Source: UBA8403 sp964455155
GTDB lineage: Bacteria; Bacteroidota; Bacteroidia; Cytophagales; Amoebophilaceae
DNA length: 44,772 bases
NCBI GenBank assembly: GCA_964455155.1
Contig: CAYVYH010000004.1
Location: 1 to 44,772 of the forward strand
Reading direction: 5' to 3'
The position numbers were made by a program, and so were the translations under genes. The stretch's first letter is position 1. Each line of letters opens with the position of its first letter. The notes below the pieces were generated by a model. The model ran no database searches. It was not told the DNA's origin and saw only the letters and a program-made list of their open reading frames with translations. Shown in pieces: positions 1 to 8,454 of this stretch.

Positions 1-100
1 TTTTTTAATAAATAATGTCTTTATTTTCAATATTGATGTATAAAAATATCCATGCATTTCCGTAGGGCAGGTAGTGGCTACGATGATGCTAATAGGGCGC

Positions 101-742
101 TCAAGGCCTCCTGATCATTGCGCTATCGTTTAACGCTTGGGCATGCTCGGCACGTTGGTGCCATGCTGTTTTATAAATGCCATTGGTTGTGGTGTCCCTG
201 ATCAAGAGCAAATTTTCGGCATTGACTGTTTCAGCAGCCCTGGTCCAGTTGAATGAGCCAGTAAGTACGTAGTCGTCATCAATAATCATCACTTTGTTGT
301 GGGCAAGTCCCCGTACCTGATCTACGGCGACAGCAATGCCATGCTTTGCTATATGACGCACTTGTGTGTATTTTCCTGTGAGCTGTGAGCGATCAACCAG
401 GATACGCACTTCTACTCCTCTTTGATGTGCTGCAATCAGTGCATTAGCAATGGGAAGGGAAGTAAAAGAGTAGGCCTGCACCAGAATAGTTTTTTGTGCT
501 TTTGCAATGGCGTTCCTGACCAGCTGCGTGCAATTTCCCCCTGGACTGAATCGGACTTGGATAACAGCACTAGCCGACGTTAGGGCGGCCTGCTCGGCAT
601 AACGGTAAGACGCAGCTTCGTACCCAGAGATACCACCTACAAGCAATGCGACCAGTACAATAGACTTTTGCCTGTACGCTCTTGCAGTTTTTTTAGTAGG
701 CGTTCGGGTACTGCGCATGGTCCATGTTTTCTTGAACGTCAA
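101..742 (-). CDS. Exported phospholipase D-family nuclease (Nuc-like)
   Basis: This is a short single-domain PLD superfamily protein, the size of the Nuc endonuclease group rather than of true phospholipases. A basic N-terminus and a hydrophobic stretch at about residues 28-42 (IVLVALLVGGISGY) look like an uncleaved signal anchor or signal peptide, so the catalytic part should lie outside the cytoplasm. One HKD motif is visible near residue 147 (HNKVMIIDDDYVLTGSFNWT); family members dimerise to complete the active site. The start is TTG, preceded inside the uvrA 3' end by AAAGGAG at 8-nt spacing, so translation is probably coupled to uvrA. An in-frame ATG at 718 is the alternative start and lacks a comparable ribosome site. 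Likely activity is sequence-nonspecific nucleic-acid cleavage; the actual substrate cannot be told from sequence. Confidence 0.8.
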   Translation of the reverse strand: MTFKKTWTMRSTRTPTKKTARAYRQKSIVLVALLVGGISGYEAASYRYAEQAALTSASAVIQVRFSPGGNCTQLVRNAIAKAQKTILVQAYSFTSLPIANALIAAHQRGVEVRILVDRSQLTGKYTQVRHIAKHGIAVAVDQVRGLAHNKVMIIDDDYVLTGSFNWTRAAETVNAENLLLIRDTTTNGIYKTAWHQRAEHAQALNDSAMIRRP

Positions 743-3555
743 CCCAGCTTCTCCTTTAAGTACTGCGCCGTATAATTATCTGTTAGCTGTATCATTGCTT
801 CAGGCGTACCCTGAAAGACCAGTTCTCCACCCTGTTCTCCACCTTCTGGCCCCAAGTCGATGAGCCAGTCGGCACACTTAACCATCTCCATATTATGTTC
901 AATGACCAGCACGCTATTTCCTTCTCCAATGAGCGCATTGATCGACTTGAGCAACTTATGAATATCGTGTACATGCAGGCCCGTTGTAGGTTCATCAAAA
1001 ATGAACAGGGTGTGCTTATGATGTTGGCCCTTACCTAGATAAGCGGCCAGTTTGACGCGTTGTGCCTCCCCGCCACTCAGAGAATTAGATGATTGCCCGA
1101 GTTGGACGTACCCCAGGCCTACCTCTTGTAAAGGGTATAGTTTATTGAGAATAAGAGGCTGATCTTTAAAAAAAGTCAAACTATCCTCTACTGTCATGTT
1201 CAGCACTTCGGAGATGTCTGTGTTTTGGTACCGCACTTCAAGTATCTCTTGCTTAAAACGCTTTCCGTGGCAGTGCTCGCAGGTCAGGAAAATATCGGCC
1301 ATAAATTGCATTTCGATTTTTATTTCTCCTTCGCCCTGACATGCCTCACATCTGCCACCCTCTATGTTAAAAGAAAATTGCCCCGGTTGGTAACCCCGTT
1401 GCTGAGACAAGGGCTGTGCCGCAAAAAGTTGCCGTATGGCGTCATAAGCCTTAACATAGGTGCTAGGATTAGAGCGAGAAGATTTGCCAATGGGATGCTG
1501 GTCGATAAAATCAATATGGTCGAGCTTTTGGAAGTCGCCTGTCAGCCCGTCGAATTTACCTGGCTTCTCTGTACTCAGCCCCAGTAGTTGCCTGATGGCT
1601 GGATAAATAATCTCTTTCACCAGTGTTGTTTTTCCAGAACCACTCACCCCTGTGATTACCGTGAGCACACCCAGTGGGATGGTCACGTCAATATGCTTAA
1701 GATTATGCTCACATGCTCCCTGAAAGTACAAGGCATCGTGCCATGTTCTCCTTTGGGGAGGAACGGGAATCTTGTCTAGGCCGTTTAGATAACGGGCTGT
1801 ATGGCTATGATGAAAGCTTTTCAATGCATGCCAGTCTCCTTGAAATACCAGTTCCCCCCCTCTTGACCCTGCTTCCGGCCCTATATCAATGATTTGGTCA
1901 GCAGCACGCATGACCATCTCCTCGTGTTCTACCACAATGACGGTATTACCCAGCTGCTTGAGAGCTATGAGAACGTCTGTGAGTCTGCGGGTGTCCCTTG
2001 GATGTAGGCCGATCGTAGGCTCGTCCAGAATGTACATGGTTCCCACTAGTGTACTACCTAGTGCGGTAGCCAATTTGATTCTTTGGTGCTCCCCTCCTGA
2101 TAAAGTAGCTACTTGGCGGTTGAGTGTAAGGTAGCTTAGTCCTACTTTCTCCAGATAGCTAAGTCGATCCTTGATCTCTGTTAAAAGCCTTTCTGCGACA
2201 AGCTGCTGATGTATGTCAAGTGTCAGCTTACCAAAAAACTGTACCAGCTGTGCTACTGGCATGAGTAAAAGTTCAGTAATAGATCGACCGTTCACTTTGA
2301 CATACGCGGCGTCTTTCCTAATCCTGGTCCCCTGACAGTCGGGACATTCCTTCTTTCCTCTGTAGCGTGATAAGAGCACCCTGTACTGGATCTTATGAGC
2401 TTGGCCAGCTAGGTGGTCAAAAAAAGTGTTAAGTCCTTTGAAGTACTTGTTACCTGTCCATAATAGTCTCCTCTGTTCGTCCGACAATGCACTGTAGGGT
2501 GTGTGCATGGGAAAGTCAAACTCCCCACTTTGCTCAACCAGGGGATCAAGCCATTTCTTCATGATCTCGCTTTTCCAGGGCACAATGGCTCCTTCATAAA
2601 CAGTGAGGTTCTTGTTAGGAATGACTTTGTCTTCGTCAATACCCAGGACCCTGCCGAAGCCTTCGCAGGTTCTACAAGCGCCATAAGGATTATTGAAGCT
2701 AAAAAAGTTGAACGAGGGGACCTCAAACGTGATGCCATCTCGCTCAAATCGGTTAGAGAAAGTACGTCGCTCCCTTCCTAGCACTTCAATCAGGCACATC
2801 CCCTCTCCCTCAAAAAAGGCAGTTTGTACAGAATCTGCTATCCTAAATTGATGCTCCTCATTGTTTTTACTGACTACCACACGGTCTATTAACAGATAAA
2901 GCGTTTCTTGTGTGTTAAGCTTAGCTTGATCCGCTATCAGCTCCTCAATTGACAGGAGTATTTCTCCTTGTATTACCCTCGTAAATCCTTTGCCTAACTC
3001 TATCTTCAGTGCATCGACTACGCTTCGGTTTTGGGATATTTTGATTGGGGCAAGAATCATCACTTTGGTACCCTCTTCATGCTGCTGGACGTAATCGACC
3101 ACATCAGAGACACTGTCTTTAGTAACCTTCTGACCGCTAACAGGCGAATAGGTGATGCCAACTCTAGCGTAGAGCAGTTTCAAGTAATCATAAATTTCTG
3201 TGGCAGTACCTACTGTAGAACGTGGATGTTTGGAATGATTTTTTTGCTCAATGGCAATGGCTGGTGCAACTCCTCGGATGTATTCTACGGCTGGCTTTTC
3301 CATTCTTCCTAGAAACTGCCGGGCGTAAGCACTCAGACTTTCTACATACATCCGTTGGCCTTCCGCGAAAAGCGTATCAAAGGCCAGAGAAGACTTGCCT
3401 GAACCAGAAAGTCCAGTAATAACCACGAGCTTGTTGCGCGGAATAACAACGCTTAAATTTTTTAAGTTATTGACGCGAGCTCCCTTGATGATGATGCATC
3501 CTTGGGTATCCAACTGATCGAGGTCCGTCGTACGGCTAGAAGAATGATTATTCAT
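739..3555 (-). CDS. uvrA: UvrABC excinuclease subunit A
   Basis: UvrA is the damage-recognition ATPase of nucleotide excision repair; it dimerises, loads UvrB on lesions and leaves. The 938 residues match the usual full length. Visible are the first Walker A (GLSGSGKSS, about residue 48), a Cys pair CRTCEGFG in the DNA-binding insertion, CPDCQGTRIRKD, the first ABC signature LSGGEHQRIKLA with DEPTIGLHPRD, the second Walker A GVSGSGKTT, the large zinc module CEACQGEGE...CEHCHGKRF, and the second signature LSGGEAQRVKLA with DEPTTGLH. Nothing appears broken. It is the first gene of a two-gene unit with the PLD-type nuclease, whose start codon overlaps the uvrA stop. uvrB is encoded in this same window but about 19 kb away, so the two are not co-transcribed. 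Confidence 0.98.
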   Translation of the reverse strand: MNNHSSSRTTDLDQLDTQGCIIIKGARVNNLKNLSVVIPRNKLVVITGLSGSGKSSLAFDTLFAEGQRMYVESLSAYARQFLGRMEKPAVEYIRGVAPAIAIEQKNHSKHPRSTVGTATEIYDYLKLLYARVGITYSPVSGQKVTKDSVSDVVDYVQQHEEGTKVMILAPIKISQNRSVVDALKIELGKGFTRVIQGEILLSIEELIADQAKLNTQETLYLLIDRVVVSKNNEEHQFRIADSVQTAFFEGEGMCLIEVLGRERRTFSNRFERDGITFEVPSFNFFSFNNPYGACRTCEGFGRVLGIDEDKVIPNKNLTVYEGAIVPWKSEIMKKWLDPLVEQSGEFDFPMHTPYSALSDEQRRLLWTGNKYFKGLNTFFDHLAGQAHKIQYRVLLSRYRGKKECPDCQGTRIRKDAAYVKVNGRSITELLLMPVAQLVQFFGKLTLDIHQQLVAERLLTEIKDRLSYLEKVGLSYLTLNRQVATLSGGEHQRIKLATALGSTLVGTMYILDEPTIGLHPRDTRRLTDVLIALKQLGNTVIVVEHEEMVMRAADQIIDIGPEAGSRGGELVFQGDWHALKSFHHSHTARYLNGLDKIPVPPQRRTWHDALYFQGACEHNLKHIDVTIPLGVLTVITGVSGSGKTTLVKEIIYPAIRQLLGLSTEKPGKFDGLTGDFQKLDHIDFIDQHPIGKSSRSNPSTYVKAYDAIRQLFAAQPLSQQRGYQPGQFSFNIEGGRCEACQGEGEIKIEMQFMADIFLTCEHCHGKRFKQEILEVRYQNTDISEVLNMTVEDSLTFFKDQPLILNKLYPLQEVGLGYVQLGQSSNSLSGGEAQRVKLAAYLGKGQHHKHTLFIFDEPTTGLHVHDIHKLLKSINALIGEGNSVLVIEHNMEMVKCADWLIDLGPEGGEQGGELVFQGTPEAMIQLTDNYTAQYLKEKLG

Positions 3556-3723
3556 GATCCCCAGTTTGTACCCCAGATAATTTTTGCAAGCTATGAAGCA
3601 TGATTCTGCTGCGGTTATGGTCCGTTGATATAAGCATATGGTTTAGGATTTCGCCAAATTGTGAGGATGACTTGGGCCGGCGCCAATGCATCTCTCCTGA
3701 AATAAACAAAGAGGACCACTTTT
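3556..3723. promoter_or_regulatory. Divergent uvrA / exonuclease intergenic region
   Basis: This 168-bp spacer must carry the promoters for uvrA (leftward) and the PolB-like exonuclease gene (rightward). No exact TAnnTTTG element was found on either strand; the minus strand has a weak TAGCTTGC. GAGGA at 3711-3715 is a plausible ribosome site for the ATG at 3724. The 13-mer ATAAACAAAGAGG at 3702-3714 recurs at 4550-4562 in the left arm of the hairpin before nusA. Confidence 0.4.
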
Positions 3724-4455
3724 ATGCAGACTGCTCCTAAACGAGTGCTCAAAAATATCCTTTTTCTTGATATAGAAACTATTTCTTGTGTTGGATCTTA
3801 CCAAGCATTAGATGACGCACTAAAACCGTTGTGGGATAAAAAGGCTGCTGCTATCAGGAAGCAAGACCAGACTGATAACAGTGATTTGTTTTTTGAACAG
3901 GCCGCGATCTACGCAGAATTCGGCAAAGTCATTGTCATTGGCCTAGGCATGATTACCTTTGACGAGCATGATGTTCCGACGCTGCGTGTCAAGGCATTGA
4001 AGGGGCATGATGAGAAGGCGTTGCTCCAGGAGTTTAAGACGATTTTAGAGAAGGGTTTTCAGCAGGATAGCATAAGGCTATGTGCACACAACGGCAAAGA
4101 GTTTGACTTCCCCTATCTGTGCAGAAGAATGCTTATCAACGGCGTCCCTTTGCCCCGAGCGCTAGACATAGCAGGAAAGAAGCCTTGGGAAGTAGCCCAC
4201 CTGGATACCATGGAGCTCTGGAAGTTTGGTGATAGGAAAAGCTTTACATCGCTACACTTGTTGGCTACACTGTTTGGTATAAACTCCAGCAAAGAGCTGA
4301 TGGAAGGTAGTGAAGTTAATCACTATTACTACATAGAAAATGATTTGAATAGGATAGCGGCATATTGTTTGCAGGACGTAGTCGTAACCGTTCAGCTTTT
4401 CCTAAGGATGAATTGCTGGCAGCCCATCCAGTCAACCCATATTGTTTTCACCTAG
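3724..4455 (+). CDS. Predicted PolB-like 3'-5' exonuclease
   Basis: The protein resembles the stand-alone DEDD-type exonucleases related to the proofreading domain of family B DNA polymerases. Exo I is seen as FLDIETIS near residue 15 (Asp and Glu as metal ligands). Exo II lies in LCAHNGKEFDFPYLCRRM near residue 120, where HNGKEFDFP has the typical Asn and Asp. Exo III is YCLQDVVVTVQLFLRM near residue 220, with the final Asp (YxxxD pattern). All three motifs look intact. The likely role is 3'-5' trimming of DNA in repair or replication. It is followed by a strong hairpin and then nusA, so it is probably transcribed alone. Members of this group are common in Bacteroidota and are usually annotated only as predicted exonucleases. 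Confidence 0.8.
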   Translation: MQTAPKRVLKNILFLDIETISCVGSYQALDDALKPLWDKKAAAIRKQDQTDNSDLFFEQAAIYAEFGKVIVIGLGMITFDEHDVPTLRVKALKGHDEKALLQEFKTILEKGFQQDSIRLCAHNGKEFDFPYLCRRMLINGVPLPRALDIAGKKPWEVAHLDTMELWKFGDRKSFTSLHLLATLFGINSSKELMEGSEVNHYYYIENDLNRIAAYCLQDVVVTVQLFLRMNCWQPIQSTHIVFT

Positions 4456-4550
4456 GCTTCTTCAAACACCTCACCGCAACAGCACACAACGCTGATGGTT
4501 TGAATATTGCATTTTTTTTTCAAGATTAGCACCCAGGAGAAAAAAACGAT

Positions 4551-4586
4551 AAACAAAGAGGGGGGGGCTTGACCCCCTCTTTGTTT
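4551..4586. terminator. Perfect 14-bp hairpin between exonuclease gene and nusA
   Basis: The left arm 4551-4564 (AAACAAAGAGGGGG) and right arm 4573-4586 (CCCCCTCTTTGTTT) pair over 14 bp without mismatch around an 8-nt loop. No long T-run follows, only TTGTTTATGTTC, so it is a strong structure but not a textbook intrinsic terminator. It sits 38 nt before the nusA start. It could end the upstream transcript, or be an attenuator or leader structure for nusA-infB. Confidence 0.6.
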
Positions 4587-4623
4587 ATGTTCTGGCTACA
4601 ACACAAGCTTTATGGAAGTAACA

Positions 4624-5859
4624 ATGGACAGTAAAAAATTAATTGAGTTGTTTGCGGATTTTGCACGATCTAAAAATATCGACCGCCCTACTGTGATTAG
4701 AATTTTGGAAGATGTCTTTAGGGCCATGATCCGAAAAAAATTTGAGATAGATGACAACTTTGACATCATCATTAATCTGGATGAAGGAGACTTACAGATA
4801 TGGCGTTCCAGGGAAATCGTCGATGATGATTCTGAAGATATTTGGGACAACGACAAAATAAGTCTTTCTGAGGCGCGGAAGTTAGAGCAGGACTTTGAGA
4901 TTGGCGAGGAAGTAGCAGAGGAAATTGAATTTGGCAGTTTTGGACGCAGGGCAATCATGGTCGCCAAGCATGCATTGTTTCAGAAGGTCAAGGATTTAGA
5001 AAGGGATGTACTTTATAACAAATACGCACAATTGATCGGGGAGATGATCAGTGCAGAAATATACCAAGTACTGAATAAAGAAGTAATCCTGCTAGACGAT
5101 GAAAAAAATGAACTGACATTGCCTAACTCGGAGCAGATTCCAAAGGACCGCTTTAAGAAAGGGGCACGTGTTCGCGCCATCGTTCACAAGGTGGAGCTGC
5201 AAGGAAGTACACCCAAGGTCATTCTTTCAAGAAGTTCTCCTGTATTGTTGGAACGATTATTTGAAAATGAAGTACCTGAGATCGCTGAGGGGCTGATCAC
5301 CATTAAAAAGATAGTACGTGAGCCTGGGGAGAGAGCTAAAGTGGCAGTGGAGTCTTATGATGACCGCGTTGATCCAGTAGGTGCTTGTGTAGGCATGAAG
5401 GGTGCCAGAATCCACAGTATTGTTAGAGAGCTCCAAGGTGAAAATATTGATGTCATCAATTACACCGATAACCTAGATTTGTACATCGCTAGGGCACTCA
5501 ATCCTGCCAAGCTAAGTAGCATACAGCATAGAGGAGATAGAATTGCCGTGTATCTCAAGCCAGAGCAGGTGGCTCTAGCCATCGGCAGAGGGGGACAAAA
5601 CATTAAACTGGCAAGCAGGTTGATTGGTAAAGAAATTGATGTCTACAGAGAGCTAAATGCACAAGAGGATGATGTACGCATAGAAGAGTTTGCAGATGAG
5701 GTGGAGAGCTGGATCATCGATGAGCTCAAAAAACTAGGACTTGACAGTGCCAAGAGTGTCTTGGCTGTATCCAAGGAAGACCTTGAGCGAAGAACAGATT
5801 TAGAGAGAGAGAGTATCGATGCGTTATACAGCGTTCTAAGTCGAGAATTTGAAGATTAA
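4624..5859 (+). CDS. nusA: Transcription termination/antitermination factor NusA
   Basis: NusA binds RNA polymerase and nascent RNA and modulates pausing, termination and antitermination. The N-terminal polymerase-binding domain is recognisable (NIDRPTVIRILEDVFRAMI), followed by the S1 domain (GARVRAIVHKVELQG) and tandem KH domains (VGACVGMKGARIHSIVREL and VALAIGRGGQNIKLASRL with its GRGG loop). A C-terminal helical stretch of about 60 residues follows. The start is placed at the second ATG because GGAAG lies 5 nt upstream of it and homologues begin MDSxxLI; an in-frame ATG at 4612 would add four residues. The usual upstream partner rimP is absent here: only a hairpin and the exonuclease gene lie before nusA. 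The stop overlaps the open frame of infB by one base (TAATG). Confidence 0.96.
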   Translation: MDSKKLIELFADFARSKNIDRPTVIRILEDVFRAMIRKKFEIDDNFDIIINLDEGDLQIWRSREIVDDDSEDIWDNDKISLSEARKLEQDFEIGEEVAEEIEFGSFGRRAIMVAKHALFQKVKDLERDVLYNKYAQLIGEMISAEIYQVLNKEVILLDDEKNELTLPNSEQIPKDRFKKGARVRAIVHKVELQGSTPKVILSRSSPVLLERLFENEVPEIAEGLITIKKIVREPGERAKVAVESYDDRVDPVGACVGMKGARIHSIVRELQGENIDVINYTDNLDLYIARALNPAKLSSIQHRGDRIAVYLKPEQVALAIGRGGQNIKLASRLIGKEIDVYRELNAQEDDVRIEEFADEVESWIIDELKKLGLDSAKSVLAVSKEDLERRTDLERESIDALYSVLSREFED

Positions 5860-5876
5860 TGACAACAGGTAGACCC

Positions 5877-8450
5877 ATGGCTGAAGGAAAAACAATGCGG
5901 CTGAGCCAAGCAGCAAGAAAGCTCAACGTAGGAACCAATACCATCGTGGCATTCCTTCTTGCAAAAGGCATTGCAATTGAAAACCAGCCTCACACGAAGA
6001 TCACCCCAGACCAGTTCCATCTGTTAGCTAAGGAGTTTGCTGGGGCTGCTACGGACAAAGCAGAGGCATCGACAATAGCAATTGGGGAAAATTATGTAGA
6101 TAACCGCATCCTTACTTCAGATGAATCATCAAACCTTGCCCCCAAGAAGAAGAGAGTCGTTTTGCGGCATGAGACCATCGTCCCCCAGCTACCCGGCATA
6201 ACAGTAGTGGGTACGGCAGTACTCAAGAAAGCGAGTAACCCCCCGAAAGACAACGAAACACCGTCAGACCAGACCTCTGTAGCAACCACAGAGGTCACTT
6301 CAATATCCAAAGTGGAGGAGCTAGTAGCTCCTGTGGCAAGGATAACCGTGGCCAGCCAAGAAAGCCTGAAAGGGCTGACAGTGCTGGGTAACATGAATTT
6401 GCCTGACCCCAAAGAGAGAAAATTCCACCAAGTGGCTTCTTCTGACACCGCACGAGAGCAAAAAAAGAGGCCCCGGAAAAGAATTACGACGCCCAAATCA
6501 GAGGAGCGCAAGCCCCAGGGCAAGATAATTCCTACAAAAGAGAGTATCTCAGAAAAAGAGATTCAAGAGCAGATAAAGAATACACTGGCCAAACTTGGTA
6601 GAGGAGGGGTACGAGATAACCGTACTAAATACAGAAAGGGCAAGCGACTAGCTATGGCTGAGGCCCAGGAGGAGAGCTTACTGCGGGTCAAAGAAGAAGC
6701 GAAAACCCTTAAAGTAACAGAGTTTATCTCAGCCAACGACCTGGCGTCGTTCATGGGGGTTTCTGTTAATGAGGTCATAGCGATTTGCATGTCACTGGGC
6801 ATGGCAATCTCCATCAATCAACGATTGGATGCAGAGTCTATCACCATCATTGCCGATGAATTTGGCTATCGTGTTGAGTTCACAGATTTGCAAGAAGAAG
6901 CAGTAGAAGAAGAGGAAGAAGATCGTCCAGAAGATCTGGAGTCCAGGGCACCTATCGTTACTGTCATGGGACATGTAGACCATGGCAAAACTTCCTTACT
7001 CGATTACATTCGTAAAACGCAGATCACCAAAGGAGAAGCGGGCGGTATCACGCAACATATTGGTGCTTACGATGTAGTGACAGAAAGTGGCGCAAGAGTT
7101 ACCTTCCTAGATACCCCTGGACACGAAGCATTTACCGCCATGCGCGCACGGGGTGCTAAGATTACCGACATCGTCATCATCGTAGTAGCTGCTGACGACA
7201 GGGTTATGCCTCAGACCAAAGAGGCTATTAACCACGCCCAAATAGCAGGTGTTCCCATTGTGGTAGCTATCAATAAAGTGGATAAGCCTGAGGCCAATCC
7301 AGATAAAATCAAAGAAGAACTTTCTGGCATCAATGTTTTAGTAGAAGAATGGGGGGGGAAATACCAAAGCCAAGATATTTCTGCCAAGACAGGTCAGGGC
7401 ATTGAGGAACTCTTGGAGAAAGTACTTCTTGAAGCTGAGCTGTTGGCACTGCAAGCCAACCCTCATAAGAAAGCGCGCGGAACAGTATTAGAAGCTTCCT
7501 TAGACCAAGGAAAGGGATATGTATCCACCCTCATGGTACAATCCGGCACGTTAAAGATGGGCGATGTGGTACTGGCAGGCGCCTACTATGGCAAAGTTAA
7601 AGCCATGACTGACCACCGTGCTCGTCACGTTAAAGAAGCAATTCCCTCAACGTCCGTTCAAGTATTGGGCCTCAATGGTCCACCACAGGCAGGGGATACG
7701 TTCCGAGTGATGGATTCTGACAAGGAAGCACGTGAGGTGGCTATCTACAAGCAGCAAATCATGCGAGAACAGAGCTTGCGTGTTAAAACCCACATTACTC
7801 TAGATGAGATCGGCAGAAGGCTGGCTATTGGAAATTTTAGGGAATTGAATATTCTCCTCAAGGGTGATGTAGATGGTTCGGTAGAGGCACTGGCTGATGC
7901 ATTGTTAAAACTTTCTACTGAGGAAATCCAAGTAAATATTGTTTACAAGAGCGTAGGCGCTATCTCCGAGTCTGATGTTTTGTTGGCCTCTGCTACAGAC
8001 GCTATTGTAATTGGCTTCCAGGTGAGGCCTTCTGCTAGTGTTCGTAAACTTGCTGAAAAAGAGGGCATCGAGATTCGCCTGTACTCTGTCATTTACGATG
8101 CCATTAACCATGTGAAAGATGCCATGCAGGGCATGCTAGCACCTTCCATCAAAGAGGTTATTACGGGCAATGCGACGGTAAGAGAGGTTTTCAGAATATC
8201 AAAGGTGGGTACTGTAGCAGGTTGTTATGTGACAGATGGATATATTAAAAAGTCTAACCAAATACGCTTGATCAGGGATGGCATCGTTATCTATACGGGC
8301 CACATCAATCAACTTAAACGGTTCAAAGAGGATGCCCGAGAAGTGAAAAGTGGCTTTGAGTGCGGCGCCAGCATCAAAAACTTTAACGATATCAAGGTCG
8401 ATGATATTATCGAAGGATTTGAGAAGCACGAGGTGGCACGCACACTCTAA
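5877..8450 (+). CDS. infB: Translation initiation factor IF-2
   Basis: IF-2 is the GTPase that brings initiator tRNA to the 30S subunit and promotes 50S joining. The N-terminal IF2_N domain starts at once (MRLSQAARKLNVGTNTIVAFLLAKG). A long charged, low-conservation linker rich in K, R and E follows, then a second IF2_N-like segment near residue 280 and the G domain with GHVDHGKT (about residue 365), DTPGHEAF and NKVDKP. Domains II, III and IV follow to the end. The ATG at 5877 fits the family N-terminus; an ATG at 5859, overlapping the nusA stop, would add six residues. It is translated together with nusA. It ends 4 bp from the end of the convergent ABC exporter gene, leaving no room for a separate terminator. 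Confidence 0.97.
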   Translation: MAEGKTMRLSQAARKLNVGTNTIVAFLLAKGIAIENQPHTKITPDQFHLLAKEFAGAATDKAEASTIAIGENYVDNRILTSDESSNLAPKKKRVVLRHETIVPQLPGITVVGTAVLKKASNPPKDNETPSDQTSVATTEVTSISKVEELVAPVARITVASQESLKGLTVLGNMNLPDPKERKFHQVASSDTAREQKKRPRKRITTPKSEERKPQGKIIPTKESISEKEIQEQIKNTLAKLGRGGVRDNRTKYRKGKRLAMAEAQEESLLRVKEEAKTLKVTEFISANDLASFMGVSVNEVIAICMSLGMAISINQRLDAESITIIADEFGYRVEFTDLQEEAVEEEEEDRPEDLESRAPIVTVMGHVDHGKTSLLDYIRKTQITKGEAGGITQHIGAYDVVTESGARVTFLDTPGHEAFTAMRARGAKITDIVIIVVAADDRVMPQTKEAINHAQIAGVPIVVAINKVDKPEANPDKIKEELSGINVLVEEWGGKYQSQDISAKTGQGIEELLEKVLLEAELLALQANPHKKARGTVLEASLDQGKGYVSTLMVQSGTLKMGDVVLAGAYYGKVKAMTDHRARHVKEAIPSTSVQVLGLNGPPQAGDTFRVMDSDKEAREVAIYKQQIMREQSLRVKTHITLDEIGRRLAIGNFRELNILLKGDVDGSVEALADALLKLSTEEIQVNIVYKSVGAISESDVLLASATDAIVIGFQVRPSASVRKLAEKEGIEIRLYSVIYDAINHVKDAMQGMLAPSIKEVITGNATVREVFRISKVGTVAGCYVTDGYIKKSNQIRLIRDGIVIYTGHINQLKRFKEDAREVKSGFECGASIKNFNDIKVDDIIEGFEKHEVARTL

Positions 8451-8454
8451 CACG

